A stretch of 64,000 nucleotides of DNA from Branchipolynoe longqiensis. Taxonomy: Eukaryota; Annelida; Polychaeta; Phyllodocida; Polynoidae. Position numbers and translations under genes: made by a program. Below, piece by piece: positions 1-11,623 of this stretch. Position 1 is the stretch's first letter. Each line of letters starts with the position of its first letter. The stretch is taken from NCBI GenBank assembly GCA_030323885.1, contig CM059186.1:166157417-166221416 (forward strand), in the 5' to 3' direction. The notes below the pieces were generated by a model. The model was given only the letters and a program-made list of their open reading frames with translations, made no database searches and was not told the DNA's origin.

Positions 1-657
1 ATGCGGTATGCGAATAGAAACCTCAGTCGCATGTGTCCATTAGTTTTAGACTAGGAGAGGTGACTGATCATTACGGAATGGTCACACACAGGGGTGCTGA
101 TGGGAAACATAAGGTAGTGGTGGTGGTGGGGAGATGCTTGCCGCTTACCGCGTAGAAGGAATCCTCCCATTTGCATACTGCATACTGCATACTGCATACC
201 GCATACCGCGTGTAAGGAATCTTAGCTTAACCATGATTGTTGAATAATCTACTGAGTACTGTCATCACGGTACTGTGACTAGAATCTCGCGCTCAGAACA
301 CGGCACAGTGCAAGTCAGTCCGAAAACATAAGCATCGGCTATTGGGAGTCCAATAGCTGCAAACAAGTTTCCGAAATACAAAGCCACATCGTACTCAAAT
401 ATGACCCTATTTGGCTGTAGCTTGTGACTCATGAATAAGGCGGGTAGTGGCTGCGTTTCGCTGCAGCGTCCCGTCATGGCGTCCCAAACGCTGGCACTGT
501 CAGCTAACTAGGAGAGGCAGGTAGTCAGGCCGCCACAATAGGGAGAATACCCCCACTCGCCGAGACCAATCATGCCCTATGGTCCCCGCCGTCACACACA
601 ACTGATGCCGAGGATTCTGAGCTATAGAGGCTAGTAATAGTAGTATGTATTGTCGTC
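1..657. other. non-coding stretch, no gene seen
   Basis: Mixed-composition sequence with no recognisable exon or transposon. A short heptamer array (TGCATAC type) lies at about 170-209. The open frame on the minus strand here (70 codons) has no family resemblance that I can see. Confidence 0.5.
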
Positions 658-1150
658 ATGGCCAGCAGCACCCCCACCCAACCCCCACATATCCCCCCCC
701 CCACCCCACCCCACCTCAGCATCTCCCCCCCTCACCCTTCCCCACCCCCACTCACACTTACCACTCTCACCATCGTGAAACTTTCCGGTAGTGAGCAGTG
801 GGTGTGGGGGGGGGGGAGTAGGGGTAGGGGCGGAGAGGGACAGTGGGGGAGTACGGGGTGTGGGCTGAGAGGGGCGGGGGGTGGGGAGGGGCGGGAGATT
901 GCGTGGGATGGGCGGGCATGGGTCGGAGAGTATGGTGGAAGGGTAAAGAGGGCGCAGGAGTATGGGAAAGGGCGGAGAGGGACGGGAGGTACAGGGTTTA
1001 GGGCGGAGAGTAGCTGGAGAGGACAGGGAATGGCGAAGAGAGAAACGGGGTACTGGGCAGGGGCGGAGAGAACCTGAGATGGGCTGGCACTGAATTTTGG
1101 GGAGGAGTGAATGAATGTATGGATGGATGGGTTGGTGGGTGGATGGGTTG
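658..1150. repeat. low-complexity C-rich to G-rich tract
   Basis: The plus strand is C-rich (CCCCACCC type) up to about 770, then switches to G-rich (GGGGCGGAGAG type) to about 1075, followed by ATGG/GGTT short repeats to about 1150. The 139-codon open frame across it is compositional (Pro/His, then Gly/Arg) and not a gene. Confidence 0.8.
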
Positions 1151-1548
1151 CGAGTGGTAGGGCTAGGTTAGAATCAAATGTTTTAACCTGGTGATACCAG
1201 GTGGCGGTGCTGGTAATATAGAGCTGACTTAACGACGCTCACCAACTAAAACCCGGGACGTGCAGGTCGGAGTGTGGGATGAGCCGCTCGGAGCTGCTCG
1301 GAGCTGCTGCAGTCACTCTGATGTCATTTTAAACACCCGGCTAAGAGATCTGACACGTGCGACTACCGGACCTACTGGACTTGTACCAAAACGAGGCTTC
1401 ATTAAAGCTATCAATATGCATTGAGTTACGCACGCTGTTTAGTCGTTTCAGCCGCTCAAAAAAGAGCTGTATAAATGTGATACAGCACATAATCCGGTGT
1501 TTTTCTGTTTCTGCCTTTTCCCCCCACCATATATAAATATATATATAT

Positions 1549-2056
1549 ATATTAGGTGCTCTCCTCTCTCCTCTCTTCTGTCTTCGCTTTTCTCTCTGCT
1601 CTCTTATGTCTGCTCTCCTCTGTCTTCTCTCTGCTCTCTTCTCTCTTCTCTCTGCTCCCTTCTCTCTTCTGCCTACTCTTCTGTCTTATCTCCTCTCTCC
1701 TCTCTCCTCTCTCCTCTCTCCTCTCTCCGCTCTCCTCTCTCCTCTCTTCTCTGCTCTCTTATGTCTGCTCTCCTCTGTCTTCTCTCTGCTCTCTTCTCTC
1801 TTCTCTCTGCTCCCTTCTCTCTTCTGCCTACTCTTCTGTCTTATCTCCTCTCTCCCCTCTCCTCTCTCCTCTCTGCTCCCCTCTCCTCCCCTCGCCCCCC
1901 TCTCCTCTCTCCCCTCTCCTCTCTCCTCTCTCCTCTCTCCTCTCAATGTCCTCTCTCCTCCTCTCTCCTCTCTCTCCTCTCTCCCTCCTCTCTCCCCTCT
2001 CTCCCCTCTCTCCTCTCTCCTCTCTCCTCTTCTTTCTCCTCTCTCATCTCCCTTCA
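1549..2056. repeat. CTCTCC pyrimidine array with internal duplication
   Basis: About 500 bp of almost pure C/T on the plus strand. A segment of about 105 bp starting at 1596 recurs at 1751 (offset 155 bp), so the array grew by segmental duplication as well as slippage. Leu/Ser-rich open frames exist in all plus frames and are artefacts of composition. Confidence 0.9.
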
Positions 2057-2372
2057 GTATGTTCCCTATTTTTAATTGCTCCGCTTAATCCGGGACTAGC
2101 CAAACATGCCGGGATTATAGCCTACTCATCGTTTATGAACGTCCGTCAGTCGGGAAACATCACACCTAAGGAAGATTCATTTTCTAATTGCATTCATTGG
2201 CGAGAATGACCTGCCTCTCGGCTTTGAATGGCATCCTTGATTATATATGAGCCTGCTGGTGGCATTTATTGCCTGTTGAGGTGAGACTTGGCTGCTCAGG
2301 TAACCAGACCTGGACAATGACCAGGCGTCAACTGATCGCTCTTCTCATTACACCGCAGTTACAGCTGTATCG

Positions 2373-2578
2373 GACGCGGTGGCCGAATCGGTACAGGGCA
2401 ATGACTGGTTGGCTCGGTGTTAGGATAATGTGACTGAGTGGGATATCAGGTCATGGTGCTGGCGGCTTGGTCTCCCAGTGTGGTAGCACTATAACGTCAT
2501 CATGAGTACGCAGTGTACCAATCCCGATATGACCTTAGATGTTGCCAGGACGCAAACCTCCAACAACCAACCAACCTA
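2373..2578 (+). mobile_element. SINE-A copy, internally deleted
   Basis: It starts with the tRNA-like head (GGTGGCCGAATCGG, a box A match) and jumps directly to the body (GGGCAATGACTGGTTGGCTC), so box B and the linker are missing. The 3' end is the family's usual GATATGACCTTAGATGTTGCC followed by an AACAACCAACC tail. Confidence 0.8.
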
Positions 2579-3092
2579 CTTACAGCTGCAGGGATGAAGG
2601 TAGAGTCTCAACGCCGCCCCCATGTGCACCAAATGTCCGGACTGGCCAGATACAGTATAAATAAGCACACTGTACTGGCAGTTCCCTTGTTGTTGGTCAG
2701 AATAATGAGAGCATACTGTATGTAATTCCTCCCACCATGTCTCTGTGGTGTGTTGGTTATTACCTCTAGGCCATGATTTGGTCTATGTTTCTGGAATCTG
2801 GTCACGTAGCGAATATATCAAAATGCTGCATCGCTACAGAACCAACATTATAGAATCCTTATCTCATCTTGAATTCATGAAGCATTAATCCTAACTGCTT
2901 AATCGCTTTTCTATCTCACTGATATATATATATATATATATGTTTAAAATCTGACCGTCGGCGCTGGTCTGGAGGCGATAGTGACCAATTGCAGTTGATT
3001 CCAGTTTGGCCAGTGGCCAACTCTAGCAGGTGGCGCCGGTGTGGCCGCAGATGTAACTAAGCCCCGAAGAAGTAACAGTAGTCAGTTACCTG
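2579..3092. other. non-coding stretch with (TA)n
   Basis: No exon recognised. A (TA)n microsatellite lies at about 2921-2941, and a GGTGGCGCCGG motif near 3030 resembles short motifs at 16618, 26080 and 34680, possibly an old dispersed repeat. Confidence 0.4.
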
Positions 3093-3944
3093 GGCCCGTA
3101 TGCATGGAGTGGTGTTAGCGGTGTGTGGTGTTAACCTTCTAACACCGGGTAGCTAACACAGGTTATCGGCGGCGTCAAGAACTATGTCAAGCCATATGCA
3201 TGGGTGCTTAAACGGTGAGTGTTAGCTATATGTGAATTAATTTATTCATTATGCAAATTTCTCTGAGCGTGTTGCCGGCGACCACTTGTTTGTGCCTAAG
3301 TTATTGCCTTCTCTACCCACCGGGAACCAGCGCGCTTGTTACTGAGGTGGCAGTGGCTGCTTGCATTCGTCGATTCGACACTATTAATATCACCGCCAAT
3401 GTGGTGGTAGCCTTAATATCGCTTCGTTTTTAGGGTTAATCTGATTAAATTTCACTTATTGCGTATTTAATTCTGTTAAATATGACAGCATTGAATAGAT
3501 TTGGCCGTAATATATAGCCGCCGATTCGGCGGCGACGGCGGCGGCCATGTTTGGTTGACGTTGGACAGTATGGATATCGACGTCGCTGCGGTGTCGCCAA
3601 TTTGTTTACTTTATATTAGTCGATTCGAAAATATTAATATCTCCGCCGATGTAGCGGCGGTGTGAATTTCGCTTCGGATTTAGGGTTAAATTGATAAAAT
3701 TTCACTTATTGCGTATGTAATTCTGTTAAATATGATAGCATTGAGTAGATTTGGGTTCCATCCTGACACTAACCTAACACTAACACCGCTGTAAACCTGC
3801 TATGAGCAGAGTTAGAATTTCCGAGTTTAAACGCTCGGTGTTAGGCCTAACACTGCTCCATGCATACCAACTTTTCGGCGCTAAACCAGAAATCCCTCCA
3901 TAAACGCGTTTTGGGTCGCTAACACCACTCCATACATACGGGCC
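3093..3944. mobile_element. inverted-repeat DNA element, about 850 bp
   Basis: The left end GGCCCGTATGCATGGAGTGG is matched in inverse orientation by the right end (3917-3944, CCACTCCATACATACGGGCC) with few mismatches over about 28 bp. There is no transposase frame, so this looks like a non-autonomous DNA transposon. Inside, a segment of about 134 bp at 3371-3504 is repeated at 3621-3754 (offset 250). No clear target-site duplication was found, so the exact ends are uncertain. Confidence 0.7.
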
Positions 3945-4199
3945 TTGGTGGTTAATATATAGCATATGAAACTGAAAGGTGGTAAAGCGTATACATGTTC
4001 TCTATAATCTATTACAGGAATATAAACAAGGACCCTCACTACCACTTATCAGTTCTTTATTACCTACTATCCTACTGTCACAGGAGTTAGTTCCTGCTTC
4101 TTCCACTATGGCGCCACCTGTGAGTTATATACATATATGTATAGATGTAGTATTAAGAGATGCCGGGAGGCATTCTCCGGGCTGCTCTGCTTGGATAAG

Positions 4200-4800
4200 A
4201 ACAGGAATTGAGGTGTGGTGGGGTGGAGTATGGTGATGGTAGGGGTGGGGTGGGGGTGGGATAGTGTATGGTGGGTGGGGGTGGTGTAGAATATGGTGGG
4301 GGTGCGGGTGGGGGTTGGGGTGGGTAGGCCCTGTTGGTGGGGGTAGGCGGTAACCCTCTCCCCCACGCAACGTTCCACTACAGCCGCAGGAGGCTGCCAC
4401 TGCCGACCATTCATTTACTTTAAAATGTCCATTTCGTCAGACTGCTCTTTTTCTTTACCCCACCGCCTGCACACACGTACATTTATAGACGTTGTGGAGC
4501 AGGGTGACTGACGGTATGGAGGAGGGAGGTGTGGGGGTGAGCAATCATGGGTAGCAATAAACACAGTCATTATCTGCCCAGATCGTATTACATCCAGGCA
4601 TCATCATATTCGCGGCGCCAACTTGATCCAGTCATCAAATTGATGGTTACGACGGGTGTTGTGGTGTTTTTGGGGGGTTGTTTTTGGGGTGGGGGGTTTG
4701 GGCGGTTGAAAGGTGCTGGGGGGTTTGAGGGGTGCTTATGGCGCTGGGGGGGTTTTGGGGTGTTGGGCGGGGGGAGGGTTCCATTGAAGCTCCCTCTGGC
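4200..4800. repeat. G-rich low-complexity tracts
   Basis: GGGTGGGG-type tract at about 4210-4345 and GGGGTTTTGGGG-type tract at about 4660-4785 on the plus strand. Runs of four or more G at short spacing make G-quadruplex folding plausible. No coding potential beyond composition. Confidence 0.7.
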
Positions 4801-4872
4801 TGTTAAAGATTGGACTAGAAATTGGCAGAAATATCTATGCTAGTGGCCGTCTGTGGACAAGACATAATCGAC

Positions 4873-5100
4873 AGACCAGACGGGCTGGCTGAATGAGTTG
4901 AGCGTCCGTCTCCCGTTTTGGTAGACCGTCGGATTCTAATGCATGGGTTCGATCCCGGGTCGAGTCAAATCAATGACTTAACAAATTGATACTTGCCGCT
5001 TCCTAGCCAGGTGCTCGGCATCATTAGGATAGGGTAAGGACTGGTTGGCTTCGTGTCATGATAATGTGACTGAGTCGGATATTAGGTCATGGTGCCGACG
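4873..5100 (+). mobile_element. SINE-A2 copy (alternate tRNA head), 3' truncated
   Basis: The head AGACCAGACGGGCTGGCTGA and box B GGTTCGATCCC differ from the SINE-A head, but from GAGTCAAATCAATGACTTA onward the body is the same as SINE-A. It stops at AGGTCATGGTGCC, before the usual 3' end. Confidence 0.8.
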
Positions 5101-5479
5101 GAGGAGGTGGCGGGGAGGAAGGGTTCCATCCGTTGCTGATTGATAACGGGGGCGCGGGTGGATTGTGTGTATGGGAAGGGATGCAGAGGGACTTCCGGTT
5201 GGTCAGGTGGTTTCCGGTTAGTCCATGTCCCTGATTCCGGCACCTCCCATCCACCCATTCCACCACCCCACACGCAGTAAATGTATTAAGGAAAGATGTC
5301 GTTGAGAATAACCGTGGAGACCCCCGTCCTTATCTCCATTAAGTCTGCTCCCATTGGTCAGTTATAAGCTCAACCGCCATTGGCTTAGAATCGAGCCCCC
5401 TGCAGTCGAACTCCTCCCTCCTCGGATGAACTTTCCCATTACCATTAACGTTAGAGCCGCCCAGCCCTACCGCACCACT

Positions 5480-5912
5480 TCGCCATGTCCATCCCGCTCC
5501 CCTTACCTCGTCCCCCACCCCCTTCCCTCTGCCGGCACACTCCTTTCCTCTTCCCCCACTCCCCTGTCCTCTGCCCCCACTCCCCTTACCTCTTCCCCCA
5601 CTGCCGTACCTCTGCATCCACCCCCTTCCCCTACCGCACCCCCTTCCATCTGCCCACCCCCTTCCATCTGCCCAGCCCCTTCTCTCTCTACCCAATCCCT
5701 TCAACCTGTCCACCCCACCCCATTCCCTCTGCCCCCACCCCTTCCGTCTGGCCCCCACACTCCCTTTCCTCTGCCCCCACCCCCTTCCCTCTTCCCACCC
5801 CTACCCCCTTCCCTGTGTCTCCACGCCCCCTTCCCCATCCCATCCCAACCCTTTCCCCCTGCCCACACCAACCCAACACTCTTCTCTCTATCCTCCCCCC
5901 CCCCCCCATTTA
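5480..5912. repeat. C-rich CCCCTTCC tract
   Basis: Imperfect repeats of CCCCCACCCCCTTCCCTCTG type on the plus strand. Long Pro/Ser/Thr open frames in two plus frames and Gly/Arg frames on the minus strand are compositional. Confidence 0.85.
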
Positions 5913-5989
5913 TAGTCTAATAATAGATGGAATAAGAATAAAAGTGATGGGTTCACGCCAACAAAACAAAGAAAAATATCACATGCGAC

Positions 5990-6360
5990 GTTATTCCAGC
6001 CTTCCAGTACTGCAATGTCATAAGACGGGGATGATAATTACGCGACTTTCCGCCAGGAGGCACCACCGTGCGGCGCGTCGGCCACTCGTAGCAGTAGCCA
6101 GGGACGGCGGGACGGCCGCCCCTTGACAAATCAAAGTGGACACAATGAATGAAATTGTGCCAGGTCGCGTGCGCCCAATTCCGCCCGCAACGCCGACAAA
6201 GTTGATAATCCGCGGCCTAATCCGCGACACGGCGCCAATGAGCATGCGCGCCCCGCGCTTCCGGTGTGCCCTGCTCTCCGTTCTCCCGCCGCCCATTCCG
6301 CGCTCCCCTGGGCGCAGGCCGCGCCAGTCTCCGCACGGATGTTGGGTTAGGGGTGTTGGG
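5990..6360. other. CpG-rich unique stretch
   Basis: High density of CG dinucleotides in otherwise non-repetitive sequence (for example GTGCGGCGCGTCGGCCACTC and CCGCGACACGGCGCCAATGA). No exon recognised. Such a stretch could be a regulatory element or promoter, but no TATA box, initiator or neighbouring exon supports this. Confidence 0.3.
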
Positions 6361-6423
6361 AGTGGACACAGATGGTGAATGCAGGTGGGTGGTGGAATTC
6401 CTCTATGAGATCTTTTCCACACA

Positions 6424-6766
6424 GGTTGGTTGTTGGGAGTTTTATGTCCTGGCAACATCTATGGTCATATCAGGACAATTACCAACTTGCGACAGTGTGC
6501 ACTCATAGGGACATTTCTTTCACTAATTATAGTGCTGTCCCACTAGGAGACCACAGACCACCAGCACCATGACCTGATATCCCACTCAGTCACATTATCC
6601 TGACATCAAGCCAACCAGTCATTGGCCTATCCTAATAATGATGAGTGCTTGCATAGGAAGAAAGAAGTATCAATTTTGTAAGTCATTAGTTTGACTCGAC
6701 CGGGAATTGAACCCCCGACCTTCCGCACAGAAAGCGTGCACACTATCGATTCGGCCACCGCGCGAG
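6424..6766 (-). mobile_element. SINE-A copy, near full length
   Basis: Read on the minus strand: tRNA-like head GTGGCCGAATCG, box B region, GAGTCAAACTAATGACTTAC linker, TAGGATAGGCCAATGACTGG body, then the GACCATAGATGTTGCCAGG end and CCAACAACCAACC tail. About 340 bp, which I take as close to full length for this family. Confidence 0.9.
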
Positions 6767-7852
6767 AGTATATGGTGTAGATGCTATCGACAACAGTAGT
6801 TCTTCTACTGCCGTCAGAGGGCGGGTGTGTGGGCAGTGGAAATTGTCTATTAAGCCACGGTGATTAAACCTAGAGTATACCTGACGAGTCCAGCAGACGT
6901 GTGGTCGTGAACCCTGAAAATAGGTCATGACCCCGGCAGGCAGACATGCGCTGAGCCGGACAAAAGTTTGAGGGAATCGCTGCGACATCTGCGAATAGCA
7001 TCGGGCGTCTCATGTCCACGTCATGACAGGGATACGTCCTCAAATGGGCACATTGGTACGAAACCAAAGGAAAATACACGTGATCAAAGCCTGTGGACAT
7101 GTCAGTCAACAGTCTGATAAGCACATGTCTGAAGTTATATATAACTGGTGATGGATTTAGGGTACAATGCATGACGTGTTTTGTTGTTCTTCTTTTTTGT
7201 TGTAGTTTCGGTTGTTTTGGGGGGAGGGGGGCATTATTTGGGGGGATTGTGTTTTTTTTTAGCAGTAGGTAAATAGTTGAAGTCTTCATAATAACACATA
7301 TGTGCTGAAGGATTGCTTTTCCAGACTTGGATACTGTTAGTTAATTACACAAATCAGTTTAATTATGAATGAAATAGGGAATGAGAATGTGAGCCGTGAT
7401 GAAAGAAAATGTACATTACAATTTTTTTTATTCATGACGGCGTTTTGGAAGTTGGCCACAGCTTGGTTGCCTAGGATAAGTAAATATTGATAGTTCTGAT
7501 GGTTCTGATGATACAAGGGTCAAATGTGGAAATGTGTATCTATCTGTAGACGTCTTAGTGTTGCTGTTAGGCAGGAGGTAAGCAGTGGGCAGTTCGATGC
7601 ACATACTACATGTATAGTGGAGGCTGGAGAAGGATAGAGAGGGTCCGCTGATGTTGATGGGATTGGCGCAGTGGAGACGGGGTGTGAGGAGCGGGTGTGG
7701 GGGGTTGGGGGTGAGGGAGTGGGGAGGTGGGGTGGAGGGTGGGGCGGCAGAAGCAGGCCCACGGCAGGGTTAGGGGTGGTTCTAACCAACCGGTCAGATG
7801 GAGGGTGTTGATCCCGACAGTCATGTCAAGAACCGGCTTGGCCATCATTAGA
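6767..7852. other. non-coding stretch
   Basis: No exon recognised. Minor features are a T-rich/G-rich patch at 7190-7265 and a G-rich tract at about 7680-7745. Confidence 0.4.
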
Positions 7853-8407
7853 CGGCATGAGACATGGCATGAGACACGGCATGAGACACGGCATGAGACA
7901 CGGCATGAGACACGGCATGAAACACGGCATGAGATACGGCATGGGACACGGCACGAGACACGGCATGAGACACGGCATGAGACGCTGCATGAGACACGGC
8001 ATGAGACACGGCATGAGACACAACATAAGACACGGCATGAGACATGGCAAGAGTCACGGCATGAGACATGGCAAGAGTCACGGCATGAGACATGGCAAGA
8101 GTCACGGCATGAGACATGGCAAGAGGCACGGCATGAGGGCATGAGACATGGCATGAGACACGGCATAAGACAAGGCATGGGACACGGCATGAGACATGGC
8201 AAGAGTCACGGCATGAGACATGCCAAGAGTCACGGCATGAGACATGCCAAGAGTCACGGCATGAGACATGCCAAGAGTCACGTCATGAGACATGGCAAGA
8301 GTCACGGCATGAGACATGGCATGAGACATGGCATGAGACACGGCATAAGACAAGGCATGGGACACGGCATGAGACAAGGCATGATACACGGCATGGGACA
8401 CGCCACG
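7853..8407. repeat. 12-bp minisatellite (CATGAGACACGG)n
   Basis: About 45 imperfect copies of CATGAGACACGG, with higher-order variants carrying GCAAGAGTCACGG in the second half. Because the period is a multiple of three and the unit has no stop, several frames on both strands stay open with 4-residue peptide repeats (MRHG, HETR, AVSH). These are not taken as genes. Confidence 0.95.
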
Positions 8408-8570
8408 AACCCGGTGAGCAGATAATGGGCCCCGGTAGACGCAACATGAGCCCGTCGTGGTTAGATATAATGTGAGCTTTCCTGTAGGTCAACTGAGATG
8501 GTTTAGTTTCTTGTCAGTATTGATGTGTTAAGAAAGAAATGCGATATTGAGTTGTTTTACTGCTTCTGTC

Positions 8571-9100
8571 ACTTCGCCCCCCCCCCCCCCCACCCAACCT
8601 TCCCCGGCTCCACCCCTCCCCCCCCCCCTCTTCCCTCCCCTCTCTCTCCACCAGTCCCACACTCGAACACTCCCACCCTCCCCAATCCGCCTAGTTCCCC
8701 ACTCTCTCCCGCTCCTATTCTCCGTGACCCACTCTCCCTCATACACTCCCCATCCCCCACACCCCAAACCCCAAACCCCCCACTCTCCTCACTGGCCCAC
8801 TCCACTCACTCCACCCCCACTCCACTCACTCCACCAACTACACCCACTCCGCCCACTCCCATCCCCCACTCCGTATTCCTCCACCTACTTCCCCGATTCC
8901 CCCACTCTCCTCATTGGCCCACTCCACCCACCCACTCCACCCACCCCACCCAATGCACCTACTACACCCACTACACTCACTACACCACTTCCACCCAGCC
9001 ACTCCCCCCACTGCCCCACTCCACCCACCCCACACACCCTACACACCCCACTACACACACACCCTTCTCCACTACACACCCAACTGTTCCCTGTCCCATC
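8571..9100. repeat. C-rich CACTCCACC array
   Basis: A poly-C run, then imperfect CCCACTCC and CACTCCACC repeats ending in ACTACACCC and CACACACCC variants. Open frames in all three plus frames are Pro/Thr/His-rich and compositional. A perfect hairpin follows directly at 9108. Confidence 0.85.
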
Positions 9101-9107
9101 CCTGTCA

Positions 9108-9156
9108 CTGTCACATCTGTCAATCTCACACCCAGTGAGATTGACAGATGTGACAG
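9108..9156. other. perfect 21-bp inverted repeat (hairpin)
   Basis: The arm at 9108-9128 (CTGTCACATCTGTCAATCTC plus A) is matched exactly by the reverse complement at 9136-9156, with a 7-nt loop CACCCAG. It sits at the boundary between the C-rich array and unique sequence. It has no T-run, so it is not a terminator. Confidence 0.95.
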
Positions 9157-9797
9157 CTAAAACTTCAAATTCGAACCATCCTGCGCGGGAAAGATCAATA
9201 TTCACTCCAGGTAATTATTACACAAACACTCACCCAACACCAATCCTCCAAACCCCAAGTCAAAACACACAAACTCTTGCTATTCTCATTTCCGTTTTCG
9301 TCTCAGTTTGCACGAGACAATTAACCCAAAACCAAAACAAACACGCCGAGCCGGTGTTTTACGAGCTAGTATTGCTGGTCAATTACCCGGTCAAATATTT
9401 GAAAATGAAATTGAATTTCCTCAACCATATTTGGTGGCGGCAATCTTGGTCGATTTGATGGCCTGGCTGTGTCTTGCAGCGTCTGCCCCGTCGACAGCCG
9501 TTAAGTTATGCCTGTAATCTGATTAATTATGGCGGGAAATATCAGCAATGGTTATGTGATTTACTGTGACACATTTAATCCGTGCGTGTGGCATGTGGGC
9601 CGGGGCCGGCGCCGTGTGTGACGTCATAGATCGTGATCTCACGTGGGAAGGTGGGGTGGGTGTCCCCAGGGTTGAGAGGGTGGAGCGGAAAGACGGGTGG
9701 GTGGGGGTGGGGGTGGGGGGAGGGGGAGCTGGCCAGCCCTGACTGGGGAATAATCCCTAGAACCGTAGACAACTTGACTTCCTTTCATAATTTACAT
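9157..9797. other. non-coding stretch with G-rich tract
   Basis: A weak open frame crosses 9308-9517 without a recognisable domain. A GGTGGGGGTGGG tract lies at about 9645-9728. A homeobox-like TAATTA core occurs near 9523, which is too common to interpret. Confidence 0.4.
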
Positions 9798-10125
9798 AGA
9801 CCAGACAGAATGGTCAACTGAGTCGAGCTCCAACTTTACTAGATTTTGGGATTCAAAACCCTGGTCACGTCAAAGCAATGACTGAAAAATTGATACTTGT
9901 CACTTCTTAGCCAGGCGGTCAGCATTATTAGCATAGGGCAGTGACTGGTTGGCTTAGTGTCAGAATAATGTGACTGAGTGGGATATCAGGTCATGGTGCT
10001 GGTGAGTTGGTCTCCCAGTGGGGCAGCATTACAAAGTCGGCATGAGTGTGCACTGTCACAAGTCAGTACCCATCCTGATATGACTGTAGGTGTTGCCAGG
10101 AAGTAAAACTCCAACAACCAACCAA
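9798..10125 (+). mobile_element. SINE-A2 copy, near full length
   Basis: Alternate head (AGACCAGACAGAATGGTCAA), linker GTCAAAGCAATGACTG, SINE-A body with AATGTGACTGAGTGGGATAT, and the 3' end ATATGACTGTAGGTGTTGCC with an ACAACCAACC tail. The ACTTCCTTTCATAATTTA just upstream is also present before the SINE-A2 head at 13391, so the family's 5' end may lie further upstream. Confidence 0.85.
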
Positions 10126-10731
10126 GCTAATTTACATAAATGGACGCCAATGTCTAATTGCTAAATTAGAAAAGTTACCGCACCGGAAGTAAAATATGGG
10201 GCAGGCTCAATAAGGTCAGGGAACCCGAGACGTTTGTTGTGGGGAACTCTGTTTTTGTTGTGGTGGTGGTGGGTTGAATTCGCTGTGGGAGCGCTATGTT
10301 TTTGTCTGTTGCTAATGAGGAATAAACGGCCGAGTCACGCGCTGTATTAATGCGTTGGATTTATGCGCGGCGAACTCAGCACGCGGGCGTTAAGAAAGTA
10401 GTGCGTCGCGCGGACGGGTACTTTTTCCCCCCTGGTGGGTTGTTTGAGAGTGTGCGCAGTGAATCACGGCAAAAGGGTGTGATGTTGCGCATGCGCACGC
10501 ACACGGAAACATAATCGGACGCACACATGTACACATGAGCATACATCTATCTACACCCATCTACACTCCTCTAGGCAGATGTACGTGTCACATACAAACA
10601 CACACACATTCAACCACTCTTGCACTCACAAACCTAATCTAACGTAAACATGGACACATTTACACGCGCACACTTGCACATATTTACACGCTCACACTTG
10701 CACATATTTACACAGGGCCGCCTTGGGTTAA
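10126..10731. other. non-coding stretch
   Basis: A CpG-rich patch (about 10325-10430) and CACACACATTTACACG-type short repeats (about 10500-10715). No exon recognised. Confidence 0.4.
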
Positions 10732-11280
10732 AGGCGCATATAGTCCTATGTCACAAACACATGTTCTAAACCAACAAAAAACTAACTTATCGAGTGTTGA
10801 ATGTGCATATACAACCAACTAATGCCCGGTACACACCTAGCGTATACAATCGTTTTCCCGCACCCACCTAGCGTATACGATCTAAAACTGCCCAAAAGTC
10901 GTGAGGTGTGCACTCCCCTAGCACACCTACCGATTGCGATTCACGACTAAAAACTAATTTTTAGGGCTAAAACGGTAGGTGTGCGCTAGCACTACGATTG
11001 CGATTCCCGATTCGAAAAATGAATCAGCCCGACTTCAGTTTTAAGCTGATCGGGAGTTTTAGTGCGCGAATGGTATACGGTATGTGTGTACCTAGCATTA
11101 CAATACATGTAGATACTGCTGCACTCATTGAACATGTGTTGCTGCACAGAAGGGAATACTATTACTAAGTCAATTCAAGAGAACTTGCTACTGCTGAATC
11201 AACTCTCTGGTGTAGGGATTTCAATGTGCATACCGAAATTAATTGTACATTTTTATCACTTCAAATAAGTCCAAATTTGG
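10732..11280 (+). mobile_element. TTAA-type MITE, degenerate, interrupted
   Basis: The left end follows TTAA at 10728-10731 and reads AGGCGCATATAGTCC, a decayed version of the family end. Body motifs of the family reappear after the inner insertion (TGTTGCTGCACAGAAGGGAA, TAAGTCAATTCAAGAGAACT, ACTTCAAATAAGTCC). The right end is too diverged to place exactly. Confidence 0.65.
10822..11098. mobile_element. 277-bp MITE with TA target duplication
   Basis: Ends ATGCCCGGTACACACCTAGC and, inverted, ATGCTAGGTACACACATACC, flanked by TA on both sides (10820-10821 and 11099-11100). Internal arms also pair (CGATTGCGATTC and AGGTGTGC motifs recur in both orientations). No coding frame. It sits inside the older TTAA-type MITE. 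A TA duplication would fit a Tc1/mariner-like or related transposase, which is inferred only. Confidence 0.75.
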
Positions 11281-11334
11281 CAATTCATAAACAAAGTAAT
11301 GCATGATTAATGCTGAAGTAATGTGGGAATGATA

Positions 11335-11613
11335 AAGGCCCTGTCACACTATGCTGTATTGCGTCAGCATATGCCGATGTATGTGATTTTGCACCAACAA
11401 GTTGGTGTACGCTGGTGTATGCTGTGAATGCTGGTGTATGCTGAGACAAGTTATGGGTACGTTTGGCAGAAATAGTATTTGTTATAGCCCACTGATGTAC
11501 GCTGAGATAAGTTATGGGTAAGTTTGGCATAAGTCATATTTTTTAGCATGTTCAAAATTCTGCCATATGATAGCATATGTCAGCATACGCTGACGCAATA
11601 GGGCATAGTGTAA
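11335..11613. mobile_element. MITE with CCCTGTCACACTATG ends, copy 1
   Basis: The left end AAGGCCCTGTCACACTATGC follows TA. The right part CAGCATACGCTGACGCAATA then GGGCATAGTGTAAC is the inverse of the left, with a decayed terminus. A fragment of the same right end, with an intact ACAGGGCCTT terminus followed by TA, is at 14933-14965. Internally it has GGTGTATGCTG repeats. No coding frame. Confidence 0.65.
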
Positions 11614-11623
11614 CCTCTGTGTA

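Noticed and set aside
658..1077. 139-codon open frame
   Set aside because: Lies wholly in a C-rich then G-rich tract. Residue content is Pro/His then Gly/Arg, with no domain.
3425..3700. Telomere-like TTAGGG motif
   Set aside because: Only single TTTAGGGTTAA occurrences, one in each unit of the internal duplication, with no tandem telomeric array.
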